Below, one piece after another: positions 37,791-50,228 of a stretch of 64,000 nt of DNA. The stretch spans positions 66,785,322 through 66,849,321 of the forward strand of contig NC_086250.1 in NCBI RefSeq assembly GCF_021018805.1, in the 5' to 3' direction. Position 1 is the stretch's first letter. Every line of letters starts with the position of its first letter. The stretch is from Prinia subflava. Its lineage: Eukaryota > Chordata > Aves > Passeriformes > Cisticolidae. A program made the position numbers and the translations under genes. The notes under the pieces are model-generated. The model had not been told where the DNA came from and did not search any database. It was given only the letters and a program-made list of their open reading frames with translations.

Positions 37791-40700
37791 GTCCCCAGGC
37801 AGGGAATCTTGGGCAGTACTGCTTCAGCTTGGATCCCCTCAGGAAGCAGCTCTTGTGTTGCTGTGCTTGTTACAGTATTGAGGGATGTGTGGATAACTTT
37901 GTCCTTTAACCCAGCACCTTTGTGACAGTCAGACCTCAGCCACATCCCTGCTCAGCTGCCTTTTCTCTAAACTGCAGCTGGGTTTCAGCCTTTTCTGCCT
38001 CTTTGTGAGGCAGCTGCTCCATCCCTTTCACTTCAGTTGTCTTCTCCAGCTCCACCAGGTCCCCACTCTGATACATCAAAGCTGAGATGAATTGTGCTGG
38101 GTTTGTCCTGCAGAGCCTTCTGACTCGTGTGACAAAGGGACACTGCACAAAATATGAGTCACACAACCCTGGCTGATACAATTTGGAGACCAAGAATTAT
38201 CTCTAACTCATAACATATTGTATATCAATTATTCCGTAATTAATAAACGTGTCCTCATTTGTTTGTTTTAATTTCTGCAATCTGTTCATGAATAGTTTGT
38301 GAATATAAATAGTATAAAATCCAGGGAAGAAATGGTGCATGGAATTAACTGCTGAGCTCCCTTTGCCATGAGTTTCTTGCCCTTGTTTTAGTTAAATTTG
38401 CACTCTAATTTCTTGCACATTCCTTGTTTTTAATCAGAACCTTGTGAGAATCCCCTGGAAATATCTTGCTTGCCTGTTCCTAACAAAACAGATCAACGTG
38501 CAGCTGGATTTAAGTACAGTTGATGAGAAAAGCATTTCATTGTTTCATCTGACTACCCCCTTCTCCTTGTTTCCTTCCACTGTGAACTCTCTAGTTAGCA
38601 GATTATTTCCTACAGCAGAAAAAAAGCTATCAGGCCCTTGGGAAGCCTCCAGCCCTGCTAGGAAAGCTGTTGTGCTGCTGGACCAAATGCTTCCAGCTCC
38701 ACCCTTTTCCTCTGTCCTTTTTGCCATCACTTCAGCACATTCTCATGATCACAGGCACCCGAGTGGATTTGCAGACCCAGGTCCTGTATCCTGTAGTGAA
38801 CACAGAGCTGTCCCAGGGGATCACAGTATCCAGGAATTTAGGAATTGGCTGGAACTGTTGTGTCATATATGAAATATGATAATCTCCTAATCCATATGTA
38901 CAGTTTATTAATGATGGGAGAAGATAAACTGATGATACAGATATTCATGCTCTAGAGCCCTGAATGTCAGAAGCACAGAAATTTAGCTTAATTCCATAGA
39001 TCTAAACAGCTCAGGATTCTTTTAATTGGGTTATGTATTTAGTTTAAATGAGCATGAGATGGCTCTAAGTAGTCCCTGAATAATAAGATTACAAAGGAGA
39101 TGGATTGAACCCACCACCATAACCATTTGTCTAACACTTCCCAGTCAGGGACTTTTGATTATATCCCTGTCATTCCCACTTTGGATTTTGCAAACAAAGA
39201 TCTGGCATATGCAAACAGGGCCTCAGGTTCAGTGCTTGGACTGGTAAAATCATGTTTGTATGCAGGATGTGGCAGGTCCTAGGAGGGCTGGTGACACGTG
39301 CTAAGCTTCAGTTTGCTCCCTCTGATCCCTTGATCTCAGTGGTCTCTGAAATGAAATGTGCCACAGGGAACATTTTTGCCAGCCTTTTTCCACTCACTTA
39401 ATTACTAACAAATTGTGTGTCTCCACTATGGATGCTGTGAGACCAGGACAATGACATCAGTGGACAAAAACAAGGGGACATGAGTAAACACTACTGAGCT
39501 TCCCTCTCCAAAATTCATCCTGTTAACACATACATAAAGTAGAAAAAACCATTGATTTTCCATTCTGTCTCTTTCTGGGAATGAACATATGGAAAAAAAA
39601 CCACCACTCTTCATAGGAGATGAATGAAATATCCTTCCACTGCCATTAAGTCCAGGGAATACAGACAATGAGAGACACACGGGGAAGGACTTGGTGTTAC
39701 AGGCAATGGAAATGCCATTTATCCAGGCTTTAATGCATAGGAAGCTCCCATTAAGAAGAACAAACAAAATCACCCACATCACAGGGTCTGCCCAGAATCA
39801 CCCAAAATCAAACATCAGTTTTGCTAGGAGAATTGGGATTTCCAAAAGAAGATTTCTTTTCCCCCAGAAACAGGTTTTTAGATTAAACAGAAATATTTGT
39901 TAAAAGTTTTAGGAAGTCATGTGGGTTTTGGTTAATGCATGAACAAACCCTGAAAAAAAAAGTTTGATTTTAAACTGAAACAAAATTGTTTTCAAGGTTT
40001 TATTTAAGCATTTTGCAAGAAAGCCAGAAATTATGTCTGAACAGCTGTTTTTATCAGATCAGAGTCAGCTTGAGTATTGTATGTGTACCAATAAAGACAA
40101 ATTTGCAACTCAGTGTAACTCCTCTCCGAGGAGTTTATATAAACTTCTGCCAAAACCCACCCTGTAACTATGTCCATCCAAGTGCTGCACTTTCCCCTTA
40201 TGATTCCCCAGCAGCTCAAGGACATTTAGTCTGAGTAAAGACTAAATGCTTTCTGCAGGGCCATGATGGTGAGTGAATACACTGGGAAAACTCCACTCTT
40301 CTCTACAGCCAAGTTGTTCATTCTCTCACTTCAAGGGCTATATTTTTCTAAAGATTGATTTCTGATGTTTTCTAACCATCCTTTATTTCCACAGGACACT
40401 GAAGTGAATTATTTCACTTCTATGCTTCCAGGAAAAGCCAGCAGGAAGCCCTTTGTTTCCCTTTCTTCCTCCTTTGTGCTAAGGGGATTTATTTAATACA
40501 GCTGGGAGGTCAGGCCCCCAGAGGTCTATTTGTACGTAATTCTACAACTGTCTTGCATTATAAAAGAATGTAAATGCAATATGTATTGACTCTGTGGGTC
40601 ACAGTGGCACATCCTTTTTTGGGGGAAATATTGAAGTTATCTGTAAGTACATAAATAAGGGAGTGCACTGAAGTATGCTGTATTTACAGGGTGCCTCTGC

Positions 40701-41315
40701 CTTAGTTAATAACACAGAAGAAACAGCTGATCAAAACCAGAATACAAATGGCATAAATTTGAGGGAATTACAAGGAGATAATTCAGATTTAAATCCTTTG
40801 ATAAAAGGGGACACAATTTAGCAAGATGAGTCCTGTAGCCATGTAAATGAGAGCAGAGCTTTTTATTGAACCTATTTGTTTCAGTAATTGTTGTGGGGCA
40901 GCCGCCTCACCATTCAGCCTTTCATCTATCCTTAAAAAACACTCTGTAGCTTTTTTTGAAGTGAAATTATTGTTTTGATGAATCCTGCTAGAAACTAAAG
41001 CAGGATTATAAAGCCAGAACTGCAATAAAGGATACTGGGTACTAGGGGAGAGGTGAAACTTCACTTTGACTAAATTGTAATTTGGACTGTTTTTTCCAGT
41101 CAGCCAGGAATTGTGGACCTAACAAAAATTAAGAATCTCTTGCTGATTTTGAGGGGGTTTGGGTTAAACAATACTGCTGAGATCTAACACCAGAGAAGCC
41201 TATAGAAGTTTGCCTCCCCTGACCATAGGATAATGTTTCCTTTAAGAAGAATTGTACTAAGAAACAGTGATTAACACTTACAAAAAACCTTACTAACAAG
41301 TGCAGAATGAGATTA
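37791..41315. other. Gene-free interval
   Basis: No supported gene. The 142-codon plus frame at 38,444-38,872 has no recognised domain, lacks exon signals and is likely chance. AT-rich DNA at 38,200-38,300 has TAATTAATAA-type words. Confidence 0.5.
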
Positions 41316-41430
41316 TTGAGCTTTGAAATTTCTTGCCAAAAGATACTGCCAGAGTCTCACATGAACTTAAGGGGAGGCTGGACAGGTCCAAGGGAAAAAC
41401 AGCTGATGGAGGGTTGTATCTAGAAATCTT
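41316..41430 (+). mobile_element. Old CR1-like LINE fragment, plus orientation
   Basis: The stretch reading GAAATTTCTTGCCAAAAGAT ... CTTAAGGGGAGGCTGGACAG ... GAGGGTTGTATC follows, in degenerate form, the CR1 3'UTR pattern in which a phrase like 'ctgccaaaggat' is followed by 'gggaggctggacaagt' and 'gagggct'. It is more diverged than the other copies, and both boundaries are uncertain. Confidence 0.5.
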
Positions 41431-42350
41431 CATCTATTTGTAGAAATTACTAGAATTCTGCAGTCAGTTCAGGAGGCTGGGATTATCTAGAGACTGTGAG
41501 TGGAGTATCATGTATGTTTGCCCTTTTCTTGTATCTTGTCTAACACCCCTTGGGAATTTACTTTCGTAAATGGGTTGTGAAAGATTTTTAACCTGAACAC
41601 TACAGCCACTCTTTACAGACTCTTTATGTCTTTACACTATGATTGATCAGGAGGAAGCACAAGAAAGGTTCCCAAGAGGATCTTGTGAGTTCTGCCCCAG
41701 GACAGGCAGTGTTTTCTTGGGCTGGCAATGTTGGCTGAGGAAGGATGATCTGTGTGTAGTCCCACCATGCCCTCGGATGAGTGCTTCTCTTTCTGTTGTC
41801 TGACATCCCAATCCAGCTCAGCACAAATTAATGATCTAGCAAACAGCTCACGTAGATAACAGCAACAATGAGACAGATTGTTGATTTCCCACCAGAGATG
41901 TCAAAATTCACTCTGTATTTGGAGCTGGGTGAACAATAAAATTCTCCTAGTCAAAAAGAAATGCTGTGCAATCAACATAATCTGAGACATTAATACATAA
42001 TTAGAATAATTCATGTTATATTGAGTCAAACTGTCATGTAACCTTGGCATGAGTTTACAAATTCCATTAATTTAATTCCTAAATGCACATTTTCCCCTGA
42101 ATGAAATAAATCCTGTTTCTTCCCATTTATCCTGGTGAAAATACAAAGCTGTAAATAAGCCACACATCTAATAGTGCTCAAACATTGTTTTTATATTTGC
42201 TAAAGTCAACATGCAATGTAAGGCTCTTTCCAGAGCAAGGGTTCTCACAGCAGGTGAGGTTCAAGGCAGGTCAGAGCTCAGGCAGGACCTGCAAAGCTGG
42301 ACTTGGGTGCTGTGGGGTCTGTATAAGACCACAAAAAGTTGTCTCAAGTT

Positions 42351-42375
42351 GCTCCAAGTTACTGGAACTTGGAGC
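42351..42375. repeat. Perfect 10-bp inverted repeat, 5-base loop
   Basis: GCTCCAAGTT at 42,351-42,360 is complementary to AACTTGGAGC at 42,366-42,375 with loop ACTGG. A second small palindrome (GGTCT GTATA AGACC, 42,317-42,331) lies 20 bases upstream. The reading frame across it (42,185-42,442) has no known domain. Confidence 0.8.
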
Positions 42376-42762
42376 AGATAGTGATCCCACAGGAGCCCTA
42401 ACAGGCTCCTTTCCTCACCCTTTATTCAGTATAATAGGATGACTCCACTAATGAGATACTTTTGTTGACAGAGTTTTAAGATGGACTAACTCGTCTCCAT
42501 CAGCACTGATGGGTTGAAACTCATCCAGCAATCCAGAATGTAATTTATATGCCTAACACAAAAAGATCTTAAGATAAGCTTGTCCCTTTTCCATTTACTC
42601 TCTGACATTCATTGATCTCATAAGTTAGATGTCTTCCCTGTATTTTGGCATGGCCAAGGGTGGCAGGCTGGGGACTCTAAAGTGACTTACCCAACACCTT
42701 CCCTAAGGTTGTCACCTGAATTGCCATACCTGTTGTTCTTGCAGATAGAAATACTTACAAGT

Positions 42763-42784
42763 AGTTCTACTGACAGGTAGAACT
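42763..42784. repeat. Perfect 8-bp inverted repeat
   Basis: AGTTCTAC at 42,763-42,770 pairs with GTAGAACT at 42,777-42,784 around TGACAG. Small; function unknown. Confidence 0.7.
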
Positions 42785-45700
42785 TTCAAACTGGTTTTTA
42801 GAACTGATTGTAGTGAAATAAAAGTCAACATTAGTAGGAGTGGTGATACGTTTTTCCTTTGGAAACCACATGAAAATCAGGAGACTGGCATGAAAATGCT
42901 TACCTTCAACTCTTGAGTAGTCATGTTTACCTTATGTAGGAATAGTTTATCTCATTTCATGTTCACTGGGGAAGCCACTTCTTGAATTGTACTCTCCAAT
43001 AATTGAAGAGACGTGCAGGATTAGATCAGGATTTATAATGAGGGGAGAGCAGCCCTGAGGCAGATGCTCTTAAGCAGAGCTATAATTTACTGGCAACCTT
43101 ATCTAAGATATGGTCAGTCAATAAGAAAGCCTCAGAGGACTTCAGGGTAGCCACAGTGTCAATCAACCTGCTGATTTCTTCATAAGGAATACCAGCTGGT
43201 TTCTAAACCACAGGGGGCAGACAATAAAAATGAAGCGTTAGGGACAGAATAATGATTTATTTCAAGTGAGAAACCAGGAAAATAGTTTGAAACCTATTTC
43301 AGTTAATTGCTTGCTTTGCTGTCATTACTCCATTACTCTTTGTAGCAGAATTGGTGACAGGAGACTCCACTGAAATTCTAGACTGATTAAGCTAAATGGA
43401 CCTATTGTGCTCACACTGTGCCTTCACTGCCCATTGCTGAAGGCTCTGATACAGCATTCCCCACATTTTCTTTCTTGATTTACACAATACACTAATACAC
43501 AACCCAGCTTCTCAGCCATGGTTGGAAATGCAGGCTATGGTTCTGCTTTCCCCTGGGATTCTATCCCATTTACTTTGTCTCTTCAGTTTCTTCCCACAGT
43601 TCTCCCCATGTGTCCAGAGGACCAAGACAAGCACTCCCATGATGAATGACTCACTGAGAAAGAATCAGAGAGACTTTGAACTTATTTTAGTATAACTTCC
43701 CCAGGAAGAATGACCCCAGAAGTCCCAACTGCATGCAGGACTAGAGATAATCCAGGCAGAATCTTATGGTGCGACTGCCTAAGACAGACCTGAGCAAGTT
43801 GGAGATGCCATGTGGTGACCACAGACCCAGTTCTGGGATGAGTGCTCACTCCAGTGTGCAACCAGCCTGTTACTGGGACAGTGAGAACCTGGAGCTCTGA
43901 CTCCTGTTCCCAGAACTGCTGCTAGCCCAGCGTGTGGGGTTGGAAGTCTCTGTCATCCCTACTACTTCTCTAATTCATCTGCCATGCTGTGGCTTTTTTT
44001 TGTATTTATGGAAATTATGGAAAACCAGAGCAGCTTGGCTATATTAAGGATTTCTAGGTGCTCAGCAACTGTTGTGGTATGATAAATTGGTCTAACCTAC
44101 CCATGCAAGGAGATTTGTACACAGAGCCTGCATAGAAGGTCTGAGAGGCTGAGCTTGCTCAAGACTCTCTGCTTGGCACAGCATAACCCATAATGTTCAC
44201 GGTTTTGTGCATAGGAAATCCCACATAGAAATATAGGGAACTCAACACCTAGAGATTCAACTTTTGCTTTAGATATCAAAGGCCAGCAGGTGTTTGTGTT
44301 GGTGTTTTCTTTTTTTCACTTTATTTTTAGGTATGGTGATCTCTAATTCTCCTATCAAGTTCAACTAGGGTTGAAAATCTTCTTTTTTATTTCTAAATTA
44401 GACATGCTTAAATATTCTGGGCATGAATTTTCCTCCTAGTAGCTGATACTGTAAGATATCAATAACCATGGTGTTTGTAGCATGCCCAGCTACTAGGCAG
44501 AAAAGTCACTCTATCTCAGCCAAAACCAGGACAAGTTGTTAGGTTTAACCAGCAAACTTTGAGATTCTGTGATGGAGGATGCTGTGGAGTCTTGATCCAT
44601 GTACATGATCCTCTACAAGTGTGTACATGGCCCATTCAAAGTCCCCAGAGTGCAATCATTGCTGCACAAAAGACAGAAATAAAGCTACTTATCCCTTGCA
44701 ATTTGCATGTACTTTATGGTGTAGAGCACAGAGACTATCTGCCCATCTTTCCTTTCATGAAGGAAAGAGCACTTGATTATTTCTTATAGTAGGAAATGAT
44801 ATGAGATTGTCTGTTCCAGTTTCTGTAGGGCCACCTCAAGTGCAATCTGCTAACAGCCTGTCATCCTGGGTAAATAAACCAGCTTGGGAATGGAAAAATC
44901 TGCCCAGCCTGCACAACAGTCCAGATGTGTCCTGGCCGGAGGCAGGGACAGACCTCCTCAGAGGCTTTGTCTCACGTTTTTCTGAGTCTCCAGCTATTAC
45001 AGCTGTATTTCCACACACTTTCCTGTGTCATCCCTGGGAAGACAGCTGGGCATGTCTTTTTAGGCCCAGGAAAAGCAAAATTCCTCATGACCTCCACAGG
45101 AGCAGGAACAATTTCCAAGCCTTTATCAGGCTTTGTTGCTCCATCTCATCTAAGAGGCAGGCAGAAATGCAGGCTCAGTCTGAACTAACTTTAGGGTTGT
45201 GGCAATTTTGGCAATGGCTTAATTAGCTGAAAGAGGCTTTCTGTGTCAGCCATGCCTCCAGAGAAGTCAAATGGGGAGGAATTCTGATATCATTACTTGC
45301 AGCAGCTCAAGGCTTTGGCCCTACAGAGGATGCCAGTGATGTGTTGCTGTTGTTGAGTCTGTTAAAATGTTCTTCATTACAACCCTGAGCCCACCTGTAA
45401 ATGTATGTTTTAGGATCTGATTTCTCCAGAAAAGCACCATGGAAAGCTAGGCATTGTGAATCTGTATTTTACATAGGATGTGTATCCTTTCCACAGATCC
45501 TGTGTCCTGCAGGATCAAACTGACACATGGGCTCAGAGATCTTGGTGCCTGCTTACCTGTGCCAGTGCCAGGGATAGTTTGTGTTACTAGAATGATGGAA
45601 GATCATTATAATGACATGAGAAGGCAAGCAAAGGCACATAAAAATGGCAATATTAGGGGAGAAGGTGGCCAGAAAACCACAATCCAAGCATATCTATAAT

Positions 45701-48700
45701 TTTCTGACCTTATGAGACCTTGAGGTTCTAGAGGTCAATATATAATTTTATCTGAAGATAAACCTCACTTAGTGTCTTCTGTATGCAAGATCAAATGGTG
45801 TCAGTAAGGAAGTCACAGTTATTTTCTCTGTTCTACTAGACCAGAGCCTGAGGTAAAATGCCTTATTTCAGGTTGGCCAGAGAGTCAGTAGTGGAGGCAA
45901 TATGAGAAGCTGGGTCTTAAAACTTAGCAGAGGGAGTGCAGAACAGCTTTTCAGAGCCCAGACTACAGGCAGGGATAAAATCAGCCTTGAAAAAAGTGAT
46001 CAGATGGAATTCTGCTTTCAAAAGGTAAATTAAATCCCCTTTTTTTTCTGCAGCCTGGGGAATGAGCATGTTTTGGATCCAACTGTGTGACATTAATCAC
46101 AATATGGAATATTTGAGCCAAAGGTCACCCACAGGGGGCCAACTGTTAACATATGGGATTTATCTGTCTACTTCTTCCATAAAGATGCAGTGTGCTGGAT
46201 AATTAAACTTCTGAGTGCCAGTATAGAGTGTAGTCTGTTTTTTTCCACTGCTCTTTGTGATTCGATCCAGAACCATTTCCTTTCACTGTATGCTCAGAAG
46301 GGGAGGAAGCAAAGGTGGCATCCTGATCTTCATTATTAATACACAGGAAAACTTGGAGGAAATCCCTTTTATGCCCCTGGCTTTGTGTAAAGAAAACCCT
46401 GCAAGTTCCCAAGTCATATTGTTCAGCTCCTATATATATGTTCATCTATGTGCATAGCAGATGTTTCTTCAAATACTGATGTTTCTGCAGAATTATGGTA
46501 TGGAAAAACATTCATAGCAACCTGTATTCCCATTGATCTACTTCTATTAAATGAAAAATCTAGAAAATAAATTACATTTAAAGTGGCTACAGGGGAATAA
46601 AGAAAACCACAGCCTCCTGTGATTCAAGGCAGCGTTTGCAAAGGGGAGCATGCAACAGGGAGGCATTTTGCCACTCTGGGTGAAGGAATTACGCAAAGTT
46701 AAAGAAATTGTGAGGAAGGCATCCAGCTCAAGCTGGTCAGGTGCTGCTTTGTACAACCAGCAGAAGCACTTCCAAAGCAATTAGACCAGTTCTAATGCAG
46801 ACATTTAGGGTAGGAGGCACAAATCTCTCTCTGAGGGTACCTACTTCTTCCCCAGCCCTCATGACCTGCTTAGACGAGACGTCTGCTTGCAGACAGCAAA
46901 AACTAAGCTAGGGGAATCCCACAGCAGCTGACTCCACTTGTGTCTGCCCCTATAAAATATTCCACTTTGTTTCTGCTGCAGTAAAATTGTTATTACTATT
47001 ATTTAAGGTTATAATGTGGTAACACTCCAAGGCCAGGTATGGTGCAGGCATGGCATAAAACCCAATTCCCTGCCTCACAAAGAGGGATTTAAATTAAAGT
47101 ATGAATCTGCTTTTAATTCTGCAGTTCAACTAAAAAAAGTACAAACAGCAACAGGCAATTAAAATACATACTTGATTCACGTGATATCAAAATGCCAAAG
47201 TACATATTACAAATCTCCTGTGATGATCATATGATAGAATGTCTATGCACTTTTGGCTACAATATTTACAAGAAGGGAATTTTTTCATATTAAGTATTTC
47301 CAGTGAATCATTCTGTCTAAAGTACAGCCAGTTTATTAAATTTTTTTATTCCAATACATTTTCATTTAAATGAAATTCTTTTCATTTAAAATAAAATGGT
47401 AATGTTTTACATTTATATATTGTTTTTCATCTAGAAGGATCCTTGAGGCCTTTTTGAGCTCTTTCTAGAGTTTCAATACCCACAATGCTGGGGGGGAGAA
47501 GGATTGTCATGAGTAAAACACAGTTGTGGCCAAATTTCTTCATCACATGAACCATGGACTGTAATTTTCATGTGGGCAAAAGGCGAAAGGCACACACGAT
47601 GTGCCTTAAAGAAGGAACAGGAATTCCAGGAATCTGAGTGGCTCACAGATGGGAGGCAATGTTGACCACTCGTGTTCCTCTCTTAGGGGCTGCAGCTGAG
47701 CTGGACTGACTCATTCCCCTGCCAGGGATCTGGGGTACCAGGCAGCTCTTGCCCCAAAACCAGGCAATGTGATGACTCAAGTTATCTCTTCAATTGCCTG
47801 TGAGATGTTTGACTCAGAGCTATCATTTGACCACTGCTTTTTATGAGGCACTGAGAGAGAAATTAAGACAACAGGAAAACAGATTGATCTCAGCCATTGC
47901 AGCTCTTCAGGTGTGTCCTTGCTGAGTCCTTTCAACTTTCTGCTCCTCACAAGTCTTCCCCTTTCTTGCTCCTGTCCAGCAATAGTTTTCAGGTCTGGGT
48001 ACAGCCATGGCAGCTTAGGGGCTGCACAGCACTACAATAATTTCACAAAACACAATTCTGTATGTGTGTGGACTTTGCTAAATCTGCACCTGCCAATGAT
48101 GCTCTATAATCACACACTTAAACTGAATGGAACTCTGGAACAAAGCACCATAAAAAAATGCCCGTGCTCCTTTGACAAGCCATGGCAAGAGACACAGAGT
48201 TTTTTTGTAATTTTGTTTCAGAAAAGTGTTACATTCCATTTAAAGGTGTGGATGTGCATGATCTGCTGGGAAGACCATACATATCACAACAAAATAGCTG
48301 TCTGAGCTGAGGAAGGGTTGGGAAACACTGATGTAATGTGTCAGATTTCAGAGCAGAAACAACTGCCTGTGCAGTGTCTAAGGCAACAGAGATAAAAAAC
48401 TTGATCAGGGCTACTACAAAGTGTCTTTAGAATACAAATTGTTAATGCTTGCATACAGAAATTATATGGAGAGGTCTGTAAGGTCAAGAATGCAAAAGAT
48501 AGGAAAGCCAGCATGCTGCTGGCCTTGCATTTATTTTTATTTTGTTGCTGTTTGCAATTTTCTGGCCATAAACTCTTTCCCCCCTCCCATGCTTCAATAG
48601 CGGGTTCCACACAGACCAGGGAACTAATCAATATTTATATTGCCTCATTCATCCAGGCACATCATTTTACCACATTTATTTAAAAATAATCAATTTTTAT

Positions 48701-50012
48701 GAGGTTTTCTCCATACAGTGTCCATGAGCACCACATACAGAACAACTATATCTCACAACACTCCTGTAAAGGAGAGAGTGCTGGGGCATGTGGCTGCCCA
48801 CTGACACTGTGAACATGGACAGCACAAATTGTTGTCCAGATTGGCATGTCACAAGGGACTTTTGGAGGAGCATTTAGTATTTTTTAACATTTCATTCGTT
48901 CACAGGACAGCTCTGATTGTGTATGCAGGTACTTAGCAGCAAGCTTGAATTGAACCAGATGTGACAATGGCCACTGGTGCCCTGGATTTTATCCATTTCC
49001 TAGGTTTCAGCCCGGCTGCCGTTTATTCCTAGTGGAAGAACAGCTGCACACAAAGACCTGAACAGTCTTTTAGTACACACCAGTACTCCAGATTTCAACC
49101 CTGCCTCACAGAAAAGGTGTTTCTCCAACTCATTCGCTGCCCTTCCCATCTTGGGGCAGAGGGTTATTTAGGATAAATTCGGTGGAAATAGCTCCATCTA
49201 CTGAGCACCCAACACGTTTCCTGCTGGGACCTCCGGGCTGGGGGTTTTGCAGGGAGGGTCTGTCCCCACAGCCCGAGGGATGCTGAATGCTTAGGTCCTC
49301 AAAATACCGAGCTCCCCACATGAGGCTGAAGCTTTCCATCCCTGAGATGACTCCAGTCGCTGCGCTGTGATTCGTGTCATCTGTTTTGAAGAGACGCAAA
49401 ATAATCCCAGTGATAAATATACAAAAGAAATCTATTTAATCCCAGTGTGTACCCCAGTGTGTAAACATACATTTCATCCCCAAATGCCTTTGTTTGGGTT
49501 CATTCCCAAGTCTGTGCACGCTATGGCGTGTCCCAGATTCTTTCTCATGTCCCCATCGTGTCATGCTCACCCGGAGACAGATTTTGGGCACACTGAACAC
49601 CCAAAATGGGTGTTGGGTGGATGGCCGTGACCTCTCGGCCTCTAACTTGGATGGGGACCTTAATTGCTACAGAATGAACGGTGAGAACATCCACAGGGAC
49701 AGGGCTCCGGGATCCGGCAAGGAACCCCTAGGGAAAGTTACAGGCAGGCACGTCTGGGAAATTCTTTTCCACGGAAGGAGAGGCGGCTCCCGCAGGTGAG
49801 CGGGGCCGCTCAGCGCACCCACGGCCCCGGCAGGAGTTTGAGATCCACCCGCGGCTGCCCCGCGCGCTTTGTCCCTGCCGGGCGGGCCGGCGCTGAGCCC
49901 GTGGAGCCCGGCCCAGGCCGCCACACAGGCCCAGATTTTCCCCCGTTTCCCTCGGGATTTCCCCCCAGCCATCCCCGCCACCCCGGATTTTTCCACGCCT
50001 GACAACAAAGGA

Positions 50013-50071
50013 GGCGGCGGGGCGGCCGCGGCGGTGACTCAGCGCCGGGCCCGCCCCCGGCCCGCCCCGCC
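50013..50071 (+). promoter_or_regulatory. Cluster of GC boxes (Sp/KLF sites)
   Basis: GGCGGCGGGGCGG at 50,013-50,025 and CCGCCCCCGG with CCCGCCCCGCC at 50,051-50,071 are classic Sp1/KLF motifs in both orientations, flanking the AP-1-like site. They point to a core promoter at or just downstream of here. Confidence 0.6.
50035..50043 (+). promoter_or_regulatory. AP-1 / MARE / antioxidant-response-like site
   Basis: TGACTCAGC matches the AP-1 consensus TGACTCA and also the antioxidant-response core TGACnnnGC bound by NRF2-small Maf dimers. It sits beside GC boxes in the island core, where a transcription start is expected. Binding is inferred from the motif only. Confidence 0.5.
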
Positions 50072-50089
50072 GCTCCCCTCAGGCGCGGC

Positions 50090-50228
50090 CGGGCCGGCTC
50101 CGCGCGTGTGGCGGGGCCGGGCGGACACTCTGGACGCACCGGCGGGCGGGCAGCTCCTCTCCGTCCCTCCGCGGCTCCCCCTGCCCTCGTCCCCCGCGCT
50201 GCCCGGCGGGCAAAGCCGCCCCGCCGAG
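50090..50228 (+). other. Probable non-coding first exon (5'UTR) of unidentified gene
   Basis: The region ends at the donor GAG followed by GTAGGT at 50,229, a good match to the vertebrate consensus. No ATG occurs from about 50,000 to the donor, so the exon would be untranslated. Its start is unknown; I place it just downstream of the GC boxes as an estimate. Use of a different donor in the island, or a transcript reading through, is possible. RNA evidence would be needed to set the start. Confidence 0.5.

Larger units (their letters stand above)
41431..49789. other. Gene-poor upstream flank of the CpG island
   Basis: No supported gene in this largely AT-rich stretch. AT-rich repeat-free segments with TAATTA-like words at 41,880-42,140 and 47,080-47,430 might be conserved regulatory DNA. 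Small inverted repeats at 42,351-42,375 and 42,763-42,784 are listed separately. From about 49.1 kb GC and CpG content rise towards the island. Confidence 0.5.
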
